DNA of 64,000 nt. It comes from Tolypothrix bouteillei VB521301. GTDB lineage: Bacteria; Cyanobacteriota; Cyanobacteriia; Cyanobacteriales; Nostocaceae. A model generated the notes under the pieces. That model did no database searches. It saw only the letters and a program-made list of their open reading frames with translations, and had not been told where the DNA came from. The stretch spans positions 2,140,717 through 2,204,716 of the forward strand of contig NZ_JHEG04000001.1 of NCBI RefSeq assembly GCF_000760695.4, in the 5' to 3' direction. This document shows, one piece after another, positions 52,559-62,000 of this stretch. The translations under genes were made by a program, and so were the position numbers. The stretch's first letter is position 1, and the number at the start of each line of letters is the position of its first letter.

Positions 52559-53728
52559 CTAAGTACTAACATTTTTCTTCAAAAAATTAGACATGAACGG
52601 TCGCTCAAATGCTAAATAGAAACAGTACGCTATTAGTACTGATAGTGGTACAGCTACTAAATAAAATATAGTGAAAAAGCTAACTGGGGATAATTGAAGA
52701 TTCAGCAAAATATTGCCTACTATTGTGACTGTGACTCCATGAGTGAGGTAGAGACTGTAGGAAAAACCTCCGAGTACAACTAGCCAGCGAGTTTCAAGAA
52801 GTCGTAAAACGATGGGTCGCTTCTTGTTTCCTAACGTAATGCAATGAGTGCAGTAAATCAGCAAACAAGCAGTTGCTAACGCACAGAAGCTATCGCCAAT
52901 CCATTCATCCAATCCCAGTTTTTGCCACTCTGTTATGAAGGCAAAAATAGTAAATATTATTGCCAACCAATTCCAAGGTAAAGATTTTCTTATTTTAATT
53001 AACTGAGGTTTCTGAGAAAATCCAATATCTACAGCTACCATTCCTAGAGCAAATAAGCCTAAAAACCAAGAGTGCGCTGCATCAAATCCTTTCACAAGAT
53101 AGAATGGGACTAAGCCAATGAAGTAAGCAAAAGCAATGACTGAGAATAAATTGAAACGCCTCCAAATAGGTACCAATAATAGAGGAAATAAAAAATATAT
53201 CTGCCACTCAACAGCAACGCTCCACATGGGTGCATTAATAGAACCAAGTGTACTTCGACTGAAATTATGAATGAGTAGGAGATGAGTCAATACATCATTA
53301 AAAGAAAAGTTGGGATGAAACTCTCCATAAGTAACAGATTCATGCCATGGAAAAATCGAAAACTTATCTAACTGTACTATTAAAATTCCCAACAGCAAGC
53401 TAAATGCAAGGGTTACATAGTAAGGTGGTAAAATTCTTCGCGATCGCTTCTGAAGATATTTCAGCAAACCTCCTGACAAGTAACCACTATGCGAACGGAC
53501 TACTGGTAGCATTAAAACGTAGCCTGAAAGAACAATGAAAACTACGACAGCAAAATGTCCATATCGCAAAACTTTTCCCAATGCTAGTAACAAGACTGGA
53601 AGGTCTTGTCCCATATATCTATGTATGTGAAGCAACATGACGTACAAGGCAGCTAGTCCGCGCAAGCCGTCTAAGTAATGAAGATGTAACCTTTGTTCGG
53701 TCTCTTTACCCGATAACGATACCTGCAT
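52559..53728 (-). CDS. Acyltransferase family 3 membrane protein
   Basis: A 389-residue integral membrane O-acyltransferase, with ten or more helices. The N-terminal motif LHYLDGLRGLAALYVMLLHIHRYM contains the essential His-Arg pair region of the family, and MWSVAVEWQIYFLFPLLLVPIWRRF is the conserved E-x-Q/x-Y-x-F-P segment. Such enzymes acetylate or succinylate sugars of exopolysaccharide, lipopolysaccharide or antibiotics, or act in nodulation-type modification. Start ATG 53728. Its target cannot be told; the AIM24 gene follows directly on the same strand. Confidence 0.88.
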   Translation of the reverse strand: MQVSLSGKETEQRLHLHYLDGLRGLAALYVMLLHIHRYMGQDLPVLLLALGKVLRYGHFAVVVFIVLSGYVLMLPVVRSHSGYLSGGLLKYLQKRSRRILPPYYVTLAFSLLLGILIVQLDKFSIFPWHESVTYGEFHPNFSFNDVLTHLLLIHNFSRSTLGSINAPMWSVAVEWQIYFLFPLLLVPIWRRFNLFSVIAFAYFIGLVPFYLVKGFDAAHSWFLGLFALGMVAVDIGFSQKPQLIKIRKSLPWNWLAIIFTIFAFITEWQKLGLDEWIGDSFCALATACLLIYCTHCITLGNKKRPIVLRLLETRWLVVLGGFSYSLYLTHGVTVTIVGNILLNLQLSPVSFFTIFYLVAVPLSVLIAYCFYLAFERPFMSNFLKKNVST

Positions 53729-54069
53729 TTAAAACTCCAAAAAATATTAGAATTTTCTTAATATCTGACTTTCTATGAAATTAGCAGTCAGTTGATAGAT
53801 TACTTACTTAAGTACATTAGAAAACTTTTTAAAAAAATTACATAAAGAAATCAAAAAAAACAATAAAGTTTTCTTAAACCGATATTTTATACAGTACTTT
53901 TCAGGCTTGTAGTTTAACTGTTTTTAGGTTATTATGATATTCACTGACTCATGTAGCAGCCCGTGCAGGAGTTACAAATACTTCTTGTCGCCCTTATTTA
54001 GATCTCAAATAGGATTGCTATTAGAAATTATTAGGCTCTGTCAAAAATTCCAAACAAATTAATATTTAT
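53729..54069. other. Intergenic region between ureG and the acyltransferase gene
   Basis: A/T-rich, with poly-A/T runs near 53830-53880 and no open frame or repeat array. Holds the acyltransferase promoter and the ureG transcript end; nothing else seen. Confidence 0.4.
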
Positions 54070-54666
54070 TTAACACATATTTCCAGAGACAAATTGAATA
54101 ACTTCTGCAAGCCCTTCTTTAGTTTTCAAATTCGTAAAAATAAAAGGTTTGTTGCCACGCATTTTTTGAGCATCCCTTTCCATGACGCTTAAATCTGCAC
54201 CAACATAGGGAGCTAAATCAATTTTATTTATAACCAACAGATCGGATTTGGTAATTCCAGGACCACCTTTACGGGGAATTTTATCACCAGCCGCAACATC
54301 TATGACGTAAATCGTTAAATCTACCAATTCTGGGCTGAAGGTAGCTGCCAAATTATCTCCGCCACTTTCCAAAAACACCAAATCTAAGTTCAAAAACTGC
54401 ATCTCCAACTGTTCGATCGCAGCCAAATTCATGGAAGCATCTTCTCGAATAGCGGTGTGAGGACACCCTCCCGTTTCTACCCCTAAAATGCGATCGCTCG
54501 CCAAAGCTTGAGAACGAACCAAAAACTGAGCATCTTCTTGAGTATAAATGTCATTAGTTACCACCGCAATTTGATAGCGATCCCGCATTGCCTTACACAA
54601 AGCATCAACTAAAGCTGTTTTTCCCGACCCCACAGGTCCCGCAACACCGACTCGAAAGGCGCTCAT
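54070..54666 (-). CDS. ureG: Urease accessory GTPase UreG
   Basis: GTP hydrolysis by UreG drives nickel insertion into urease. Walker A is [18 protein letters not shown] (residues 7-24), with the UreG-specific [30 protein letters not shown] (the metal-binding Cys-Pro-His), [19 protein letters not shown] and the guanine-specificity [13 protein letters not shown]. 198 residues is standard. It is downstream of ureF and ureE on the same strand. A heptamer repeat (TTAGTGG/CCACTAA) fills the 45-bp gap before it. ureABC and ureD are not in the window. Confidence 0.97.
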   Translation of the reverse strand: MSAFRVGVAGPVGSGKTALVDALCKAMRDRYQIAVVTNDIYTQEDAQFLVRSQALASDRILGVETGGCPHTAIREDASMNLAAIEQLEMQFLNLDLVFLESGGDNLAATFSPELVDLTIYVIDVAAGDKIPRKGGPGITKSDLLVINKIDLAPYVGADLSVMERDAQKMRGNKPFIFTNLKTKEGLAEVIQFVSGNMC

Positions 54667-54711
54667 TGTTGTTGATAGTTAGTGGTTATTAGCTAAAAAT
54701 ACCACTAACCA

Positions 54712-55389
54712 CTAACTTCTAAACAACCTTGTATACTGAGATTCGTGAGCCATGCTTGCTAAAGACAAGCCCCAACTACAACAGCCAAGATTATCATCTT
54801 CCAACTTCACAATATCCCCTGCTGCAACAACAAGTAATTCTTGTAAACAGAGCAAGGTTTGCTGTCCTGCTGTTTGTCCTAAAGGAATGAGTTTTACACC
54901 AGCAGTGATGAGATTGCTTGTCCAACTCTGTAAATAAGCTAACAGTGTTGCTTGTACGTCAATGTTCCAATATGCAGCCGCAATCCCAAAAGCAACAGCG
55001 TAATTGCAAGGATTACCAACAGCATTTGCAATCGGCGCAATTCGGGGTACCAATTGTACCAGAAGTCGGATGAGCGATCGCCCCATTTGCCAGCTAGAAG
55101 CCCGAAGCTCCTCAGTTTCACGAGCCGCAGATAACCAGCTATTCCAATAGGATAACTCCTTTAAATCGCCTGTTTTCACAGACCTGTAAGCCCGTACCAT
55201 CACAGCACCTTCTAAGCGAATAGCCCCATAACGCAGTTCTGACTCCAACCAATGTTGCAAGGTAGCGCGATCCTGAATAGTGCCATTCTCTACCAACGTT
55301 TCCAGCCCCTCAGAATAGCTGTAAGCACCCACTGGCAAAGTCGGGCTAGCCAATTGTAAAAGACACAAAAGATGATTTTCAGCGAGCAT
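54712..55389 (-). CDS. ureF: Urease accessory protein UreF
   Basis: Acts as a scaffold with UreH/UreD and UreG, checking GTPase activation during urease maturation. 225 residues from the ATG at 55389 (an upstream in-frame ATG lies in the ureE sequence). The family marks are [46 protein letters not shown], and the C-terminal [17 protein letters not shown]. The start lies within the last codons of ureE (overlap 11 bp), so ureE and ureF are translationally coupled. ureG follows. Confidence 0.95.
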   Translation of the reverse strand: MLAENHLLCLLQLASPTLPVGAYSYSEGLETLVENGTIQDRATLQHWLESELRYGAIRLEGAVMVRAYRSVKTGDLKELSYWNSWLSAARETEELRASSWQMGRSLIRLLVQLVPRIAPIANAVGNPCNYAVAFGIAAAYWNIDVQATLLAYLQSWTSNLITAGVKLIPLGQTAGQQTLLCLQELLVVAAGDIVKLEDDNLGCCSWGLSLASMAHESQYTRLFRS

Positions 55390-55822
55390 GATGGTGTCCG
55401 TAAGCCCCAAATTCAGGTTGAAATGAAGTGATTTCTTCTTGGATTTCTAGCCCAAGTTGTTCGAGCATAGTGCGTAAAACTGGATCGGGAGACAACCGTA
55501 GATAAGTAGTTGCTATCTCTACAGGTACATGACGGTTGCCCAAATGGTAAGCTGCTCTAAGTAAGTCTAACAGCGTGCGGGCAGTCACAGTCAAAACAGG
55601 TTCTGGTTTGGCAGCAATTCTCACCAAACTCTCACTGGTTTCATCTCGCAAAATATCTCCGTCTCGCAACACCATCCCTCTCGGTAAACGAACAAAGACT
55701 GTTTGTCCGTCCTCCGTTTCAAAGCGGTGACGGCTGCGAGTCCGTTCCTCTGCAGTTAAAGCCAGAGTTAGAGTCACGACTGTATCTGGATTTGGTTGTT
55801 GGCGCTGGGTAAAAGTATACAT
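55379..55822 (-). CDS. ureE: Urease accessory nickel-binding protein UreE
   Basis: Delivers nickel to the UreFGD complex. The open frame begins at 55888, but the ATG at 55822 (MYTFTQRQQ) fits the family start, with an upstream region overlapping the divergent gene's leader. 147 residues. The N-terminal domain has [32 protein letters not shown] and the C-terminal metal-binding domain has [14 protein letters not shown] (His of the dimer nickel site) with [25 protein letters not shown]. The His-rich tail is short (HHHAR). It heads the ureE-ureF-ureG cluster. Confidence 0.94.
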   Translation of the reverse strand: MYTFTQRQQPNPDTVVTLTLALTAEERTRSRHRFETEDGQTVFVRLPRGMVLRDGDILRDETSESLVRIAAKPEPVLTVTARTLLDLLRAAYHLGNRHVPVEIATTYLRLSPDPVLRTMLEQLGLEIQEEITSFQPEFGAYGHHHAR

Positions 55823-55886
55823 GCGGCATAATTCTTTCGCTAGATGAAGTTTACGACAGCACAAGTAAATTGGATGATGAACATCC

Positions 55887-56117
55887 ATGAAGAGCGCTAT
55901 GAGAACTGAAGATCGTCAAACTCACCAAAATCCCACTCCAGATCGTCCAGCACCACCCTATTACGATCCAAGACCCGCTAGTATATCCACCGTTCAAGAC
56001 CACGGACAGAACGACCGTGAAAAAAGCCTTCCTATAGAGCTTTCGCTCAACATCTCCTTAGGAGTGTTAGCCCTTCTCCTTTTTGCAACAGCGTATTATT
56101 ACGGCTTCCTTCACTAA
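55887..56117 (+). CDS. Small proline-rich single-span protein
   Basis: A 76-residue product. A polar, Pro/Gln-rich N-terminal half ([26 protein letters not shown]) precedes one C-terminal membrane helix ([25 protein letters not shown]). Start ATG 55887, with a second ATG at 55899; neither has a strong ribosome-binding site. The gene diverges from ureE, 64 bp apart. It resembles small tail-anchored cyanobacterial membrane proteins, but I cannot name a family. Confidence 0.5.
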   Translation: MKSAMRTEDRQTHQNPTPDRPAPPYYDPRPASISTVQDHGQNDREKSLPIELSLNISLGVLALLLFATAYYYGFLH

Positions 56118-56289
56118 GAATATTTTTCCTCATTTACCAAACAAAGCTCAAGGGCACGCTTGGAAGTCTATAATTTCCAATTGTGTCCTTTGTAATCTAT
56201 AATTCAGACAAGCATCATAAACTGCTCGTACCAAAATACAACAAACATTCGGTTCTTCCCTAACCCCTAATCCCTCTTCACAGTTGTTT

Positions 56290-56544
56290 ATGAAATTACC
56301 CGAACTCAATTCCGACACAATCGATCGCATTATTGAAATGGCGTGGGAAGACAGAACACCATTTGACGCAATAGAAGAACAATTTGGACTGCAAGAAAAA
56401 GAAGTTATTGCTTTAATGCGCCGTGAAATGAAAGCATCTAGTTTTCGGATGTGGCGTGAACGAGTGACCGGACGAAAAACCAAGCACGCGCAAAAGCGAG
56501 AGTTTGTTGCCGGTCGGTTTAAATCAGACAATCAAAAAACATAA
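56290..56544 (+). CDS. TIGR03643/DUF2805 family small protein
   Basis: 84 residues from ATG 56290 (an in-frame TTG lies two codons before). The sequence DTIDRIIEMAWEDRTPFDAIEEQFGLQEKEVIALMRREMKASSFRMWRERVTGRKTKH is the family core: a HTH-like helical region rich in Arg/Lys near its end. I recognise it as the TIGR03643 (DUF2805) family, whose members are small, basic and often near photolyase or cryptochrome genes; the role is not known. There is no photolyase here. It stands alone between short spacers. Confidence 0.75.
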   Translation: MKLPELNSDTIDRIIEMAWEDRTPFDAIEEQFGLQEKEVIALMRREMKASSFRMWRERVTGRKTKHAQKREFVAGRFKSDNQKT

Positions 56545-56713
56545 TTACATCAGAAGATTGAAATCAATTAAAAACGATTCGACATCAGCGAGTGGTGGCT
56601 AATTTTCATCTGCGTTCCTTTGCACTGAGGATGCGGTTTAAAAAATTACAACAGCCAGAAACTTTTGAGATATATCTTGAGTCTTCTTCTATACTCTACT
56701 CAAGCACTCGCCC

Positions 56714-58120
56714 ATGTTTGAATCTGCCAAAGGCATCCCAGGATTGCCTGACTTAACGCATCCTACCGAACTGATTCAATTCGGAAATCATCTCCTCAAA
56801 GCTTCGCTATTACTAGTATTTCTAGCGATCGCTCTAGGAATTGCACTTGCCCTATTAAGTTTTGCCCTGCGGCGAAACCAAGAGCAACAAGCCATTTTAA
56901 TTGGAGAATGGGCTGTTAGTTACTCCCAACTCCTGAAAGGATTGCAACATCTAACCCTGATATTAATACTGATTGTAGGAGGATTTTTTCTCTGTTCTAC
57001 TTTAGGCAATCGATACCATCATTGGGAACAGGCAAAAGTCGCCCAAGTAGCTGAAAGTGTTGCAGGTGAAAGACTAGAACAAATGGCACCGCAAGTGCGT
57101 TATATCAGTGAAGAACCGTATACGTACACGACTCAAGTTAATGGCAAAATAATCAAAGTCAACGATAAGCAAAAAGTCAACCGTTTCCTTACCTTAAGTG
57201 GTTCGCAAATTCAAGTCAAGATCGATCAAAGCGCAGACGTTCAAGCTCGCCGTGCAATTTATAAAGTCGATTATATTGCTGACTATAAAATAGTTAATTC
57301 TCTTAAAGATATTAATAATTTTTTCTTTGAAGCACAACCGCCCGTTGGTTATTCCTTGTTGCAAAGCTATAAAGTCGAACGTGATGGAACTCGCTTGCAA
57401 CAGACAAATACAGACAATTATAGCTTTCCGATCCAACTACAGCCCGGTCAAGAAACAAGTCTGAGAGTCACCTACAAAGCTCAAGGAGCACCGCGTTGGG
57501 TTTATAACTCCAACGGACAGTTGCTTTCTAACTTTCGCTTGAGTGCGATCGCAAACTTTGCTGGAGCCGATTTTGCCAGTGGGATCGTACCAAGTCAGAT
57601 GGAAACTGATGGACGAAGCACCAAATTTACATGGAGTTTTGACGATAACGTTTCTGTGAGAAACCCATTTGGAGTTTTTACCAACACCAATCCCATTCGC
57701 GATACAGGTGTCCTTCCCCGCTTGCTTTTATTAGCGCCAGCAATATTTCTCTGGTGGATATTATTGCTATATTTATCGCTACCAATAAGTTTAAGAAACG
57801 CCGCAATTGCAGGTGGAATTTTCTTTGCTTGTTTGCTAACTTTGACCTATCTCAGCCGCCTCATGAGCCCCCCAGTTGCTTGGACTTTCATTGCACTCAT
57901 TTTGCTATTTTTAACTTGGGGTTTGGGGTCAAACCGTAATGCTTCCCTAGCTGCTATTATCTGCACAATTTCCGGTGCTATTTTTCCCATCTTTGGGTTG
58001 TTAGTACCCTATAGCGGTCTCACCCTCAGTCTTGCTGGGTTTCTTTCAGCAATTTGGCTTGCAGTTCGTCATTGGTATGGCTGGTATGATTTGGAACCAC
58101 AAGAAAGCGATTTTCGTTAA
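56714..58120 (+). CDS. CreD-like polytopic membrane protein (uncertain)
   Basis: I do not recognise this 468-residue protein with certainty. Two N-terminal helices (LLKASLLLVFLAIALGIALALLSF and LQHLTLILILIVGGFFLC) precede a large outer domain of about 240 residues with beta-strand pattern (VRYISEEPYTYTTQVNGKIIKV, LTLSGSQIQVKIDQ, QLQPGQETSLRVTYKAQG). At least six helices follow (LLLLAPAIFLWWILLLYL, AGGIFFACLLTLTYL, TFIALILLFLTWG, AAIICTISGAIFPIFGLLV, SLAGFLSAIWLAV). That layout, and the concluding helices, recall CreD-family membrane proteins, but no motif is decisive. It stands alone and is followed by toxin-antitoxin debris. Confidence 0.5.
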   Translation: MFESAKGIPGLPDLTHPTELIQFGNHLLKASLLLVFLAIALGIALALLSFALRRNQEQQAILIGEWAVSYSQLLKGLQHLTLILILIVGGFFLCSTLGNRYHHWEQAKVAQVAESVAGERLEQMAPQVRYISEEPYTYTTQVNGKIIKVNDKQKVNRFLTLSGSQIQVKIDQSADVQARRAIYKVDYIADYKIVNSLKDINNFFFEAQPPVGYSLLQSYKVERDGTRLQQTNTDNYSFPIQLQPGQETSLRVTYKAQGAPRWVYNSNGQLLSNFRLSAIANFAGADFASGIVPSQMETDGRSTKFTWSFDDNVSVRNPFGVFTNTNPIRDTGVLPRLLLLAPAIFLWWILLLYLSLPISLRNAAIAGGIFFACLLTLTYLSRLMSPPVAWTFIALILLFLTWGLGSNRNASLAAIICTISGAIFPIFGLLVPYSGLTLSLAGFLSAIWLAVRHWYGWYDLEPQESDFR

Positions 58121-58279
58121 TTGTGAAGGCTTGCAAGATACTCAGCTTCTTGAAGGAAGTAGGATATCTGAGCACTCTTACTTATCAAAACTCATGAAAC
58201 CGACCACTAGATTGCTTTGTCAGGACAATGTGTGCATAATCAACTCTATATAAACCATTTACACAAACACACTCAGAGT

Positions 58280-58567
58280 ATGCAAAGCTTCTCTGAATCA
58301 AAATCTGAGCGGATAGATATACGCACAAGCCCAGCAGTGAAAAAGTTATTGCAACAATCAGCAACAGCATCTCACAAAAATGTGAGCGAGTTCTTGCTAG
58401 AGCATGGTTTGATTGCAGCATCAGAAACATTAGCGAATCGCCACCTTTTTGTACTCAATGATGAGCAATGGCAAGCTTTTCAAGCTGCTCTTGAGCGTCC
58501 CCCACAGGACAAACCCCGTTTGCGTCGTTTACTTACAGAACCTAGCGTTTTTGATGAAAATCTTTGA
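58280..58567 (+). CDS. DUF1778 (TacA-like) antitoxin
   Basis: 95 residues from ATG 58280 (the open frame upstream is not needed). The ribbon-helix-helix N-terminus SERIDIRTSPAVKKLLQQSATASHKNVSEFLLEHGLIAASE is the DUF1778 DNA-binding part, and LNDEQWQAFQAALERPPQDKPRLRRLL is the toxin-binding tail. Normally a GNAT acetyltransferase toxin (TacT) follows at once. Here the next gene is a different type, so the toxin partner has been lost or replaced. It is the first of four co-directional small pieces before the HEAT-repeat gene. Confidence 0.85.
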   Translation: MQSFSESKSERIDIRTSPAVKKLLQQSATASHKNVSEFLLEHGLIAASETLANRHLFVLNDEQWQAFQAALERPPQDKPRLRRLLTEPSVFDENL

Positions 58568-58598
58568 ATAACCCTTACATAGAGAATTGATCGATGTT

Positions 58599-58892
58599 AT
58601 GCAAGAAGTATCTAACTATAATCAAGAACTTACCAACCGCATTTCGCCAATTGTAGAAAAGTTATTTCAAGGTAGCAGTTTTTATACGGTACGCTTGAAA
58701 AAGCAGGAAAGAATTACAGATTTAGTCAACCTTTTTGGTGAATTATCACCTGAAGATTTTCGGACGATTTCAGAGGAGGAATTAACAAGTAGAATTAAGA
58801 AGTTATTAACTCTAGAAGCTGTTTCAGGTACTCTAAATGATTTAACTCCAGAGCAAATAAAAATTTTTGATGAAGCGGTAGAAAGAAAATAA
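58599..58892 (+). CDS. Unrecognised antitoxin-like small protein
   Basis: 97 residues from ATG 58599 (an in-frame TTG lies four codons before). It is charged and helical, with MQEVSNYNQELTNRISPIVEKLFQGSSFYTVRLKKQERITDLVNLFGELSPEDFRTIS and a C-terminal LTPEQIKIFDEAVERK. I know no named family. It ends 1 bp before the start of a PIN-like fragment, the position of a VapB antitoxin relative to VapC, which is the main reason to call it antitoxin-like. Confidence 0.5.
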   Translation: MQEVSNYNQELTNRISPIVEKLFQGSSFYTVRLKKQERITDLVNLFGELSPEDFRTISEEELTSRIKKLLTLEAVSGTLNDLTPEQIKIFDEAVERK

Positions 58893-58893
58893 A

Positions 58894-59085
58894 ATGGTGG
58901 ATTATTTATTGGATACAAATATTTTTAGTTATATTTGTTCTGCTTGGGGTGCTACATCAGATGAAGCTTTATATGAAGTCACGATCGCTAAAGCTGCTTG
59001 GTTGGAATCAGCCGAACAAAGCCATGTACATCTGGTAACTCTGATAAAAGCAGAAGACAATGGAGAGTACTCTCTAAGAGACTAA
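58894..59085 (+). pseudogene. Chimeric toxin-antitoxin remnant: PIN-domain start joined to HicB-like fragment
   Basis: Residues 1-15 (MVDYLLDTNIFSYIC) are the N-terminus of a VapC PIN-domain toxin, with the first catalytic Asp in LDTN. The rest (AWGATSDEALYEVTIAKAAW, then LESAEQS) switches to a HicB-like antitoxin segment and a short unrelated end. No known protein joins these two; the gene looks like a fusion of two decayed systems. The remaining PIN acidic residues are absent, so no nuclease activity is expected. Confidence 0.6.
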
Positions 59086-59088
59086 CCT

Positions 59089-62000
59089 GTGAAGAAGAAA
59101 TTTGTTACCAATGAAGATGCACGCAAGCAAGCAATTCTCCATCGCCTTGCTAACAACAAGCCGAGCAAATGGAACTTAGAAAGGGCAATTTGGCGTGCTG
59201 GAGAACTCAAAATTCGTGAAGCCACACCTTTGTTAATAAAACTTATTTATACTGGTGAGCCTCTGAGAGATTACTGTATTGCTTGGGCATTAGGTTGGTG
59301 TGGGGATAATGATGCAGTTCCACGCCTCACAGATTTGTATCAAAACCCATCAACGCCAGAATTTGTACAGCGTATAGCCTTTGAAGCATTGCTCAAACTT
59401 TCCGATGCAGAAACTCAAGCCGCTTTACAGACAACACAGATTGAGCTTTTACCACCAGAATTAAGAAATTTAGCCAGCAGTACTTCGGTAGAAGCCTTTG
59501 AGGAATTTGCAGCAGCACGTCCGAGTTATCTTTTTGCATTTCTTGATAAAATTTACCAGATAGATAATAAATTTCTGCGTCCCGCAATACTTCAGATTTT
59601 ACGTACTGCGCCTTTCCAACCCAACTACTTCCGACCCCTGCGCCATATCTTCAAAATTGCAGAATACCGTCGGGATGCTGAAGTTTTTGCAATTCTTGCT
59701 TACAGATTTGAACGAGAAATAGGTCAGTTTAATAACGATCTGACAGATCTACTATGGAATGAAGTCACGGGTAAATATCATAGTTCTGGGAAACGAGTTT
59801 ACACAGAAGAACTTCAGCATCCAGAGCCAATTTTGGCATATAGCAACCAAACCCAAGAATATTTGCGGCGACGGGTGTGGCGTACACTGAAAAAATTGGG
59901 CGAACAGGGCGATCGCGACTATACAAAAATGGCAACAGCTATTCTAATTCAGTATTCTGATGCAGATGAACCACCGCTCAGGCGCTCAAAGTTCGACAAA
60001 TGGGATAAATACACCCGAACAGTCAATCGCTTTTGGGACAGATATGCCGACTACCTCACATTCAACCACATCCTTTACACCAACAGTCAGCGCTATATTT
60101 ACTATTCCAATGGGTGGTGTCGTCGGAAAAGTTATGAATCTGGAGAGATCGAACCAAAAATGCGGGAAGAAGCGTTTCCCGAACTTTGGGAGCAAAATCC
60201 AGAAGCACTGCTACAGCTACTCTTAGAAAGCGAGTGTCTTCCCGTTCATTATTTTGCTGTTAAAGCACTGCGCGTACATCAAAGCTTCTGCGATCGCCTT
60301 GATATTAATACAATTGTTCAACTTGTCAATAAACCTTACGAAACAACAGCAGGATTTGGGTTTGAACTTGCTTTGCGTTCTTACAATCCGACTTCACCTG
60401 ACCGAGATTTAACTCTCATACTTGCCAATCGTTTTCTTCAAGTTGTTTCTGAGGAAAAATATCAGTGGGTCACTGATGAGAGACACCAAATCTTTTTAAA
60501 GAATAGTGGTTTAATTGCCACTTTAGCCACCAGTCCAGATACTCAAATTCGGTCTGTTACCTGTAAATTTATTAGCTCTTATATTCTTAGTGAGACAACG
60601 GCTAAGCTATTATTTGAACGTTTGCTTGCAGAATTGTTATCACTTCCAGAAACTGAACCCGATTTAGCAAAAGATATAGCAGATACTTTAGTTGTTAATT
60701 TTACACCTCAGTTACTGCAATTAGAGTTGAATGTTATTCTGGGCTTACTAGCACATCCAACTTTAGAAATTCAAGAATTAGGCGCTCTCATTGTTATACA
60801 AAATCATAAAAATAATCTTACCCCACAACTTTCATCTCTTTACGACTTAGTACAACTGATTGCTATTCAGAGATATGGTGAATTACATAACACAAAACTA
60901 ATTTCCCAAGAAAGACACTTAATTTTACAGATTGCAGTTAGTCCTATTCTAGAAATCCGCAATGCAATCAAACCCATTATTCGCCGTTTGGTAAAAGCGT
61001 ATCCAGAATTCAACCTTCAGCTTGCATTGGACTTTATTGAAATTCTATTGAATCCAGAAAATCATGAAGGTGTTCACTGCTATTTAGTCACTGTGTTGCA
61101 GGAAGATTTGCAGGAGTGGATGACCGATCTCTATAAAGAAACTGCTGTTCGATTACTAACAGCCAATTCTTCTGCTGCACAAGAAATAGGTGGTTTGATG
61201 TTAGGAGCAAATTACCAAATCTGGACAAGCGAATTAACTACCGATGAAATTCTTATATTAGCGAATCACCAAGTTTATTCTATTCGAGAAGCAGCGCAAC
61301 AGATGTTTTTACAGAACTTAGAGCGTAACCGTAGAAGTTCTCAAGAGATGTTAGCATATGTGGATTTGTTAGATTCACAATGGTCTGATTCACGGGAATT
61401 TGCTCATAAAGTATTGACAGCAAAGTTCCATTTGGAGGAATTTACTCCCAAGATTTTGGCTAGCATTTGCGATCGCAAAGACGAAGACGCTAGAAAATTG
61501 GGACGAGATTTATTAACTCGCTATATTCCAGAAATCCGTCGTTTGAGCTTGGATAATTCAGCTTTTGCCACTCAAATACTATCTGAGTTTGTAGAAATTT
61601 TGCTAACTTCCAGAAAGCACGAAGGCTGGCTGAGTTATTTAGTGCGGTTGCTATGGGAAAATTTAGCAGAGTGGATGGCTGGTGTTAACAAGCAAACCGC
61701 GTTGAAGCTACTGCAATCGCAATCTTTAGCTGGACAGGAATTAGGTGGTTTATTGCTAAGTGCAAATTCTCAAGCCTGGACGTCAGAATTTACCACTAGT
61801 GAAATAGTCTCACTGGCGAATCACGATATTTTATCAGTGCGAGTTGCTGCACGGCAAATGTTTTTACAAATCCTAGAGCGAGTGAGATCGCGAAGCGGCT
61901 CCTTTGCAGCATCGCATGGTAGCGCCGCCGTACCCGGCTTATCGCACTCACAAGAAATGTTAACAGCAGTCCGTTTGCTAGATGCAGAACGGGTAGACTC

